Positions 1-5,950 of a stretch of 7,521 nt of DNA are shown piece by piece (positions within the stretch are counted from its first letter, which is position 1; each line of letters starts with the position of its first letter). Position numbers and translations under genes: made by a program. Below the pieces are notes generated by a model. That model saw nothing but the letters and a program-made list of their open reading frames with translations, was not told the DNA's origin and did not search any database. This DNA comes from Flavobacteriaceae bacterium (GTDB taxonomy: Bacteria; Bacteroidota; Bacteroidia; Flavobacteriales; Flavobacteriaceae), in assembly GCA_002693605.1 (NCBI GenBank), contig NZQO01000102.1, forward strand, positions 1-7,521. Direction: 5' to 3'.

Positions 1-3
1 ATA

Positions 4-1167
4 ATGAACGAATTTCTTTCTCCCGTCTCCAAGAAGGTCATCGCCCACCGGGAAGTTTTGCCCGACGGTGTCTTGGGAAAACAAATTAAGGCGCATACCA
101 AAAAGAGCGGCATTCCCAACCTAGCGAACGCGAGGTTTGCAATCTTGGGAATATTGGAAAACCGCAACGACGTAAATTATATTGGCGCCGAAGTGTCAGT
201 AGATGCCTTCCGGCGTGCGTTTTACTCGCTCTATCCGGGTAACTGGACTGGCGCAATCGTCGATTTAGGCGATATATGCAGGGGCGAGAGCGTACAGGAC
301 ACGTACTTTGCCGTGAAGACTGTAATTGCCGCCCTTTTGGAAAGAAATATAATGCCATTGATCTTGGGCGGAAGCCAGGACCTGTTATACGCTCAGTACC
401 GCGCGTACGACGATCGTGGGAATATGGTAAATCTCGTAAATGTCGACTCTAACTTCGATTTGGGCGACGCCGAGAAACCCATCAACAACAAATCGTACGT
501 GGGTAAGATAATTATCGAAGAACCCTACAATTTATTCAATTATAGTACGTTGGGATATCAATCGTACTTTAATCCGCCGGCAGAAATCGGATTGATGGAG
601 AAGCTCTATTTCGACGCCTACCGGTTGGGGGAGGTCACGGCCGATATTACCGTAGTGGAACCCCTGTTGCGTGATGCAGATATTGTCTCGATAGATATTT
701 CAGCAATAAAAAGCGCTGAAATGAGTTATAAGAACAGCGCGAGCCCCAATGGGTTCGATGGCCGCGAAATTTGTGCCATCGCCCGGTATGCGGGAATAAG
801 CAATCGCGTGAGTTCGTTTGGCGTATATGAGCTGAAGGAGATGGGGAGTGGCGGGAGCGCGGCCATGCTCGTGGCCCAGATACTCTGGTATTTCATTGAG
901 GGAGCGAACTTTAGGGTATCGGATGACGATTTCGGAAACGATGCGATGTTCACCACCTACAAGGTGCCCGTGAATGACGATGTTCTGGTGTTCAAGAAGA
1001 GCACCAAGACAGGCCGTTGGTGGATTGAGTTGCCATTTATTTCAACGGTCAATAATAAATTGAAAAGACGAACGTTATTACCTTGCACTTATGGCGAATA
1101 TTTGAGTGCAACCCAACAGGAACTTCCGGAACGCTGGCTCAAGGCGCGCCGGAAAAATGAAGTATAA
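4..1167 (+). CDS. Arginase/formimidoylglutamase-fold (ureohydrolase) protein with degenerate metal site
   Basis: This 387-residue protein has the ureohydrolase fold seen in arginase, agmatinase and formimidoylglutamase, but the Mn-binding motifs are eroded. The family GGxHD motif reads GGSQD at residues 122-126, so Gln125 replaces the ligand His. DAHxD reads DSNFD at 148-152, so Asn150 replaces His while both Asp are kept. SxDxD reads SIDIS at 229-233, so Ser233 replaces the second Asp. Three of the six usual ligands are therefore changed, and I infer that it is not a normal binuclear-Mn hydrolase. It may be a structural or regulatory homologue, or use another metal. Automatic annotation would probably call it formimidoylglutamase. 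No Hut pathway genes are visible nearby. It is on the same strand as gldK, 114 bp upstream. The start at 4 gives a family-like N terminus, but the frame is open to the window edge, so an earlier start cannot be excluded. Fold assignment is fairly sure; function is unknown. Confidence 0.85.
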   Translation: MNEFLSPVSKKVIAHREVLPDGVLGKQIKAHTKKSGIPNLANARFAILGILENRNDVNYIGAEVSVDAFRRAFYSLYPGNWTGAIVDLGDICRGESVQDTYFAVKTVIAALLERNIMPLILGGSQDLLYAQYRAYDDRGNMVNLVNVDSNFDLGDAEKPINNKSYVGKIIIEEPYNLFNYSTLGYQSYFNPPAEIGLMEKLYFDAYRLGEVTADITVVEPLLRDADIVSIDISAIKSAEMSYKNSASPNGFDGREICAIARYAGISNRVSSFGVYELKEMGSGGSAAMLVAQILWYFIEGANFRVSDDDFGNDAMFTTYKVPVNDDVLVFKKSTKTGRWWIELPFISTVNNKLKRRTLLPCTYGEYLSATQQELPERWLKARRKNEV

Positions 1168-1191
1168 CCCAAAAAACTAAGTAAAACAGGG

Positions 1192-1256
1192 TTCAAGGGA
1201 TTTTTAAATATTTTGTTGCTTATTTGGAATTTTATAAATAGGTTTACGCCCTTGAA
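1192..1256. repeat. 8-bp perfect inverted repeat bracketing the gldK promoter
   Basis: TTCAAGGG at 1192-1199 is the exact reverse complement of CCCTTGAA at 1249-1256, with 49 bp between the arms. The spacer is AT-rich and holds the candidate -33 and -7 elements for gldK. The right arm falls about where transcription would start. This could be a pair of operator half-sites or the base of an RNA or DNA fold. A chance match is possible, since one 8-bp inverted repeat in 114 bp is uncommon but not rare. The repeat is seen; its role is inferred. Confidence 0.45.
1216..1246 (+). promoter_or_regulatory. Candidate Bacteroidota-type promoter for gldKLMN
   Basis: A TTG at 1216-1218 is followed, after 20 bp, by TAGGTTTA at 1239-1246. 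This matches the Bacteroidota -7 consensus TAnnTTTG at all fixed positions except the last. The spacing is within the range reported for Bacteroides and Flavobacterium primary-sigma promoters. Transcription would begin around 1251-1254, leaving a leader of roughly 30 bases before the gldK start at 1282. No similarly good match was found in the gldK-gldL gap, which is consistent with one promoter serving the four genes. This is assigned from sequence only. Confidence 0.45.
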
Positions 1257-1281
1257 TCTCGGAAATTTAACCTAATTACCT

Positions 1282-2655
1282 ATGAAGAAGCTTATTGCAT
1301 TAAGTGCGATCGTTACCTTTTTGTACAGTTGTAACTCGGGAGACCGTGGGGAACTGGTCGGGGCAGAAGGTAGAAAGTGGCATCCCGAAAAACCATACGG
1401 AATGACCTTAATCCCAGGTGGTTCCTTCATCATGGGTAAATCAGATGACGATTTCGTCGCTGTAAACGACGCGCCAACCAAGACGGTTACGGTGCGCTCA
1501 TTCTATATGGACGAGACCGAGATTACCAATTCAGAATACCGTCAATTCGTAAACTGGGTACGCGATTCCACCGTGCGCCTGCGCTTGGCTATCATTGCCG
1601 ACGAATTTGGCCTGACTCCTGGCGACGGGGGTACGGGAGAGTTTGCCTTTGTGGACCAAGAGGATGAGGACATGACCCCTTGGGAACAGTACAATTATGA
1701 CAATTACTACGGAATGGGAGAGGACTTCTACGCCGGACGCAAGATAAACAGGGATATAGACCTTATCTGGGAGACCTCCGAATATCCAGACGAGTATTAC
1801 GCCGAGGTGATGGATACAATGTACATTCCGGCAGAAGAGGCCTATAACGGTCAACGCACTATCGATGTCAACAAATTGAAGTTCCAGTATACCTATCTTG
1901 ACATTCAGGAAGCTGCGCGTTCCAAGAACCAAAGCCGAAAGGATTTCATAAAGAAAGAAGAGGTTATGATCTACCCCGACACTACGGTATGGATTAAAGA
2001 TTTCAACTATTCGTATAATGAGCCAATGCACAACGACTATTTCTGGCATGAGGCTTATGGCGAATATCCGGTGGTGGGCGTAAACTGGAAACAAGCCAAG
2101 GCATTTTGCGCCTGGAGAACGCTTTACAAGAACGCATATCAAAAATCGAGAGATAGGAACTACGTAAACTCGTTCAGGTTGCCTAGTGAGGCAGAGTGGG
2201 AGTACGCTGCTCGCGGCGGACTTGAATCGGCTACATACCCATGGGGTGGACCATACGCCAAGAACGACCGCGGTTGTTTTATGGCCAACTTTAAGCCGCT
2301 ACGTGGAGATTATGCCGCAGACCAGGCACTGTATACCGTAGAAGCCGACTCGTACGAGCCGAACGACTTTAACCTGTACAATATGGCAGGAAACGTTAGC
2401 GAATGGGTGGCATCTTCTTATGATCCTGCAGCGTATGAATATACGTCTACGATGAACCCGAACGTAAACGACGACAACAACGAGCGCAAGGTCGTTCGCG
2501 GAGGGTCGTGGAAAGATATCGCTTACTTCCTACAAGTTAGCACGAGAGATTACGAATACGCAGATTCTGCGAGAAGCTACATTGGTTTTAGAACGGTACA
2601 GGATTATATGGGTACCGATGTAACCTTGAACGATCAATATGGCGACGCCCGATAA
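1282..2655 (+). CDS. gldK: T9SS/gliding motility lipoprotein GldK
   Basis: GldK (PorK in Porphyromonas) is an outer-membrane-anchored lipoprotein that forms a periplasmic ring with GldN, part of the type IX secretion and gliding machinery. The 457-residue product starts with a short lipoprotein signal ending LYSC, with Cys17 as the lipidation site. A formylglycine-generating-enzyme (FGE/sulfatase-modifying factor) fold follows. Its signatures are TLIPGGSFIMG (42-52), DETEITNSEY (77-86), GVNWKQAKAFCAW (266-278), RLPSEAEWEYAARGG (299-313), NMAGNVSEW (367-375), VVRGGSW (404-410) and GFR (435-437). Roughly residues 91-258 are an acidic, Tyr-rich insertion between FGE core segments. The catalytic cysteines of true FGE, expected between GGSW and GFR, are absent, which fits a structural role. 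It is first in the gldKLMN operon and follows a candidate promoter. There is no Shine-Dalgarno sequence. Identification is firm from order and domain content. Confidence 0.96.
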   Translation: MKKLIALSAIVTFLYSCNSGDRGELVGAEGRKWHPEKPYGMTLIPGGSFIMGKSDDDFVAVNDAPTKTVTVRSFYMDETEITNSEYRQFVNWVRDSTVRLRLAIIADEFGLTPGDGGTGEFAFVDQEDEDMTPWEQYNYDNYYGMGEDFYAGRKINRDIDLIWETSEYPDEYYAEVMDTMYIPAEEAYNGQRTIDVNKLKFQYTYLDIQEAARSKNQSRKDFIKKEEVMIYPDTTVWIKDFNYSYNEPMHNDYFWHEAYGEYPVVGVNWKQAKAFCAWRTLYKNAYQKSRDRNYVNSFRLPSEAEWEYAARGGLESATYPWGGPYAKNDRGCFMANFKPLRGDYAADQALYTVEADSYEPNDFNLYNMAGNVSEWVASSYDPAAYEYTSTMNPNVNDDNNERKVVRGGSWKDIAYFLQVSTRDYEYADSARSYIGFRTVQDYMGTDVTLNDQYGDAR

Positions 2656-2717
2656 CCCCAAACTTTTGCAAATACAAATCTTACTAAACAGCAACTACTA
2701 ACTAAACTTATTGTATT
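2656..2717 (+). other. gldK-gldL intergenic gap with TTTGCAAA palindrome
   Basis: This 62-bp gap is AT-rich and carries the 8-bp palindrome TTTGCAAA at 2665-2672, plus repeated ACTAA units between 2682 and 2708. I found no -33/-7 promoter pair and no terminator-like hairpin, so readthrough from gldK to gldL is expected. It is the longest gap inside the gld operon. Any role for the palindrome is unproven. Confidence 0.3.
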
Positions 2718-3362
2718 ATGGCACAATCAAAATCTTCTAAGAAATTATTTAACATGGCCTATGGGCTTGGTGCTTCTATCGTTATTCTTGGAGCACTTTT
2801 CAAAATCCTCCACTGGGAACTTGGCCCACTTAACGGAGGTGTACTTTTGGCGGTAGGTTTGATTACCGAGGCAATCATCTTCGCTATCTCGGCCTTTGAG
2901 CCCGTGGACGACGATCTTGATTGGTCTTTGGTTTACCCAGAATTGGCAGGGGGACAGACAAAGGTGAAAAGAAAGGAAGAGACCAAAGATGCAGATGGTC
3001 TTCTGTCTAAGAAGCTCGACGAAATGTTAAAGGAAGCGCGTATCGATTCTGAATTGATGAACAGCCTAAGCACTAGCATCCGTTCGTTTGAAGGTGCCGC
3101 CAAAGGAATGGCCCCTACAGCCGAGGCAATGAGCTCTACTAAAAAATACAGCGAAGAAATGGCCCTGGCCGCCGCACAAATGGAATCGCTCAACAGCTTG
3201 TACAAGGTGCAGGTAGAATCTACCAGCCGCCAAACTGAGGTAAACGAGCGCGTTGCAGAAAACGCAGAACAACTGAAACTTCAAATGGAACATTTGGCAA
3301 CCAACCTAAGCTCACTGAACGGGGTGTACGGTGGAATGCTTTCAGCTATGAACCGCAACTAA
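2718..3362 (+). CDS. gldL: T9SS/gliding motor inner-membrane subunit GldL
   Basis: GldL (PorL) is the ion-conducting stator-like subunit of the inner-membrane motor. A GldL pentamer surrounds the transmembrane helices of two GldM copies and uses the proton-motive force to drive secretion and gliding. The 214-residue product has two transmembrane helices, about residues 12-32 and 38-59, then the conserved acidic segment EPVDDDLDW (61-69) and a long cytoplasmic helical/coiled-coil tail. Residues shown to matter in F. johnsoniae GldL have clear counterparts here: Tyr15, Lys29, His32 and membrane-buried Glu51. The tail holds two similar motifs, LNSLY (158-162) and LNGVY (200-204), both typical of the family. 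Length is normal. It lies 62 bp after gldK and 45 bp before gldM, all co-directional. The start is supported by the helix position, not by a ribosome-binding site. Confidence 0.97.
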   Translation: MAQSKSSKKLFNMAYGLGASIVILGALFKILHWELGPLNGGVLLAVGLITEAIIFAISAFEPVDDDLDWSLVYPELAGGQTKVKRKEETKDADGLLSKKLDEMLKEARIDSELMNSLSTSIRSFEGAAKGMAPTAEAMSSTKKYSEEMALAAAQMESLNSLYKVQVESTSRQTEVNERVAENAEQLKLQMEHLATNLSSLNGVYGGMLSAMNRN

Positions 3363-3363
3363 G

Positions 3364-3378
3364 ATAGTTTTCAACTAT
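3364..3378 (+). other. Small hairpin just after the gldL stop
   Basis: ATAGTT (3364-3369) pairs perfectly with AACTAT (3373-3378) across a three-base TTC loop, two bases after the gldL stop codon. The stem is AT-rich and lacks a T tract, so it is unlikely to be a full terminator. It could slow 3' exonucleases, mark a processing site or weakly attenuate transcription between gldL and gldM. It could also be fortuitous. Confidence 0.35.
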
Positions 3379-3407
3379 AAACATTAATCTTTAAAAAAAG
3401 ACGTTAA

Positions 3408-4961
3408 ATGGCAAGTGGAAATCTATCTCCCAGACAAAAGATGATTAACCTAATGTACTTGGTTTTCATCGCGATGCTGGCCCTCAATATGTCCAAGGAA
3501 GTGCTTTCGGCCTTCGGATTATTAAACGAGCGGTTGGCAGAATCAAACAATGCTACCGAGGCGCGCAACGCCGCCTTTATGCAAAGCTTGCAAACCAAGG
3601 CTTCCGACCAGCCTGAGCAGTACTCAGACCTATATACCGATGCACAGCAAATCGATGCCCTTTCCGAAGAGCTAGATACGTACATCGCCCAATTGAAGGA
3701 CGAGATGATGGCAACGGTTAAGGAAGATGAGCAACAGGACTATGAGGTTCAGGACAAGGCCGATTTTCTCGACCAGAAAATGTTCGCTGGCGATGATTTG
3801 TCAGAAGCCGGTAAGGAATTTGTGGCCAAGATCGATGCGTACCGCGAAGGTATGCTCGCATTGGTTGACAACCCGAGTATCGAATCGGATATCCAATCGA
3901 AATTCGAGACCCAGCCGGTTGAGCGTGGCGACGGCGTGACCTTAGATTGGTTAAAGTACCATTTCGAAGGGTTCCCGTTAGTTGCATCTCGTACCAAGTT
4001 AACGCAACTTCAAAATGATATCAAGACTACCAAGAGTGAGGTGTTGCAGACAATGCTAGCCGGAGAACAAGCTTCTGCCCTTGCGCTGTCTAACTATAAC
4101 TCATTTATGAATGTTTCGAAATCTGCTTTCTATAGCGGCGAAAATTTTAACGGTGAAATTATCTTGGGTCGTACCGACCCAAATACGGTTCCGAAGCGTG
4201 CCGAATTGACGTTGGACGGAAGAAAATTGGTGCAAGGTAAAGATTATACCTTTGTAGGAGGTAAAGTTCAGTTGAACGTGAATGCTGGTAGCCCTGGCGA
4301 TCACAAAATCGAGGGAACCTTGTACTACGGTGAAGATGGTGATGAAACTGAGGTCGCGGTAAGTACTGGTTTTGCAACCATCTCTATGCCGAACGCTGCT
4401 GTAATTTCGGCCGATAAGATGAACGTGGTGTACCGCGGGGTAGATAACCCGATGACGGTTTCCATTCCCGGAATTCCAGACAATAAGGTAAACGCCTCTG
4501 CGCCGGGACTATCAAAAGTTTCGGGAAGCAACTACGTAATGCGTCCCGGCAGTGGAAGAACGGTTACCATTACCGCCACGGGAACGTTACCCGATGGAAA
4601 GCCTATCTCGACCCCAGCTGAATTTAGAATTAAGGATATTCCCGCACCGGTAGGAGCGGTACGAGGCGAAACGGGTATTGTGAGAATGCAACGTGAAGGC
4701 CTTGAAAAATCTACCATTAGTGCTGTGCTAGAAGACTTCGATTTCGATTTGGACCTTCAGGTTACCGGATTTAGCTTTAAGGTATCAGGACAGCCAACCG
4801 TAAATGTAAGCGGTACCCGCCTAGACGGTGCGGCACTGTCTAACCTTCGCAGGGCGAAGCGCGGCGAGACGGTCCAAATTTATGATATTGAAAGTAAGAT
4901 TCAGGGCAGTAGCGTAAAATTGAAAAGAACAGCTCCTGTATTTATTGAGTTGACAAATTAG
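3408..4961 (+). CDS. gldM: T9SS/gliding motor shaft protein GldM
   Basis: GldM (PorM) is the rotating shaft of the T9SS motor. Its single N-terminal transmembrane helix sits inside the GldL pentamer, and its dimeric periplasmic part reaches the GldK-GldN ring. The 517-residue product begins with a short cytoplasmic tail containing Arg9, equivalent to the conserved Arg that pairs with the membrane Glu of GldL. A hydrophobic helix follows at about 12-32, including MINLMYLVFIAMLALNMS. Next comes a mostly helical periplasmic region (about 36-225), then a β-rich stretch to the C terminus, matching the D1 and D2-D4 arrangement known for the family. Domain limits are estimated from the sequence. Length is usual and no frame break is seen. 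It lies 45 bp after gldL and 16 bp before gldN. An A-rich stretch but no Shine-Dalgarno precedes the start. Confidence 0.97.
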   Translation: MASGNLSPRQKMINLMYLVFIAMLALNMSKEVLSAFGLLNERLAESNNATEARNAAFMQSLQTKASDQPEQYSDLYTDAQQIDALSEELDTYIAQLKDEMMATVKEDEQQDYEVQDKADFLDQKMFAGDDLSEAGKEFVAKIDAYREGMLALVDNPSIESDIQSKFETQPVERGDGVTLDWLKYHFEGFPLVASRTKLTQLQNDIKTTKSEVLQTMLAGEQASALALSNYNSFMNVSKSAFYSGENFNGEIILGRTDPNTVPKRAELTLDGRKLVQGKDYTFVGGKVQLNVNAGSPGDHKIEGTLYYGEDGDETEVAVSTGFATISMPNAAVISADKMNVVYRGVDNPMTVSIPGIPDNKVNASAPGLSKVSGSNYVMRPGSGRTVTITATGTLPDGKPISTPAEFRIKDIPAPVGAVRGETGIVRMQREGLEKSTISAVLEDFDFDLDLQVTGFSFKVSGQPTVNVSGTRLDGAALSNLRRAKRGETVQIYDIESKIQGSSVKLKRTAPVFIELTN

Positions 4962-4977
4962 AATTAAACTGTAATTT

Positions 4978-5880
4978 ATGAATGTGAAGAATGTTGTTTT
5001 AAGTGTTTTTGCCCTAGCATTGACCTCAGCCGCAAGTTTCGGCCAGGCTAACGTGCTGAACGCAAAGACACCTGAGGATATCGGTAAGAAGACCGAGGCG
5101 CAAATAGCGTACGACAATGATGAGCCACTCCCGTACGGGTACGTGGGCGAACGCGACATCCTTTGGTCTAAGACCACTTGGGAGATTATCGATCTGGACG
5201 AGCGCGTAAACTTTCCGTTGTATTACCCAATCGACACGAACAATATCGGTTCTAACCGACGTTCGTTGTACGATGTGTTGGTAACCGGAATTAAAAACGG
5301 CGAGATCGAGCACGTGTACGCAGATTCATATTTTACCGAAAAGCGAACGCTAGACGACCTAGGTGCCTCGTTGGTGTACAGTGACACTACAGATCTTGGT
5401 ATCGAGCAGTACAATGCTGAAGGTTTCGTAGATGACCAATACGTAAGGAGATTTACCTTAGATGCTGGCGATATCGAGGAATGGCGCGTGCGCGGTGTTT
5501 GGTATATTGACAAGCGCCAAGGCGAATTGAAGTACCGTATGTTGGGAATTTGCCCCGTGGCGAACGAAGCACGGTCTAAGGCCTTTCCAGACGATAATAT
5601 CGATAGCAAGGTAGAGCTCTTTTGGGTTTGGTTTCCAGAGGCTCGAGACGTTCTGCACAACGCCAAGGCGTTTAACCGCAGGAATACCTCGCAACCAATT
5701 TCTTACGATCATCTATTGAATTCGCGTCGTTTCCACGGCGTTGTATACAAGGAAGATAACGTACAGGGCGATCGCGGGGTGCGCGATTACATTGCCGATA
5801 ACGCCTTGATGCAGTTGTTGGAATCTGAGAGGATTAAGGAACAGATTCGTAACCTCGAGATGGATCTCTGGAATTATTAA
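4978..5880 (+). CDS. gldN: T9SS/gliding motility periplasmic protein GldN
   Basis: GldN (PorN) is a periplasmic partner of GldK in the ring complex of the T9SS, and contacts the GldM C-terminal domains. The 300-residue product has a Sec signal peptide: Lys4, a hydrophobic core at about 6-19, and likely cleavage after Gly22 in ASFGQ, leaving Gln23 at the mature N terminus. There is no lipobox. The mature part carries sequence typical of the family, such as YGYVGERDILWSKTTWEIID near its start, WRVRGVWYIDKRQGELKYR in the middle, and a charged helical end finishing in LWNY. It is the last gene of the gldKLMN operon, only 16 bp after gldM. A strong terminator about 25 bp beyond the stop closes the unit. 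Identification is firm from order and sequence. Confidence 0.95.
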   Translation: MNVKNVVLSVFALALTSAASFGQANVLNAKTPEDIGKKTEAQIAYDNDEPLPYGYVGERDILWSKTTWEIIDLDERVNFPLYYPIDTNNIGSNRRSLYDVLVTGIKNGEIEHVYADSYFTEKRTLDDLGASLVYSDTTDLGIEQYNAEGFVDDQYVRRFTLDAGDIEEWRVRGVWYIDKRQGELKYRMLGICPVANEARSKAFPDDNIDSKVELFWVWFPEARDVLHNAKAFNRRNTSQPISYDHLLNSRRFHGVVYKEDNVQGDRGVRDYIADNALMQLLESERIKEQIRNLEMDLWNY

Positions 5881-5904
5881 CGCATTTTCTTTCGAATAAA
5901 TAAT

Positions 5905-5945
5905 AAACCCTCCACGCTGTAAAGCGCTCGGAGGGTTTTATTTTT
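5905..5945 (+). terminator. Intrinsic terminator of the gldKLMN operon
   Basis: AAACCCTCC (5905-5913) pairs perfectly with GGAGGGTTT (5930-5938). An inner CGCT/AGCG helix (5915-5918 with 5923-5926) closes on a GTAA loop, with a small asymmetric internal loop between the two helices. The stem runs into TTTTATTTTT (5936-5945). This is a classical rho-independent terminator about 25 bp after the gldN stop. The A-rich left flank could let it work weakly on the other strand too, though no minus-strand gene needs it. The next start codon is only five bases past the T tract. Confidence 0.9.
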
Positions 5946-5950
5946 ACCAT

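Noticed and set aside
1166..1203. Possible terminator after the ureohydrolase gene (AACCC 1166-1170 with GGGTT 1189-1193)
   Set aside because: The stem is only five pairs with an 18-base loop, and the T run does not follow directly. It is too weak to call.
1531..2142. 203-codon open frame on the minus strand inside gldK
   Set aside because: It lies wholly antisense to a confidently identified gene, and its translation shows no recognisable motif. The length is explained by codon bias of gldK.
2404..2604. GldK as an active formylglycine-generating enzyme
   Set aside because: The segment holding the catalytic cysteines in FGE contains none here, and the gldKLMN context gives a structural role.
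2656..2717. Internal promoter in front of gldL
   Set aside because: A TTG occurs at 2666-2668, but no TAnnTTTG-like element lies at the right distance.
4821..5177. 118-codon minus-strand frame spanning the gldM-gldN junction
   Set aside because: It is antisense to two firmly identified genes and has no domain signature or supporting promoter.
5223..5666. 147-codon minus-strand frame within gldN
   Set aside because: It is a shadow of gldN with a Ser/Arg-rich random-looking composition and no motif.
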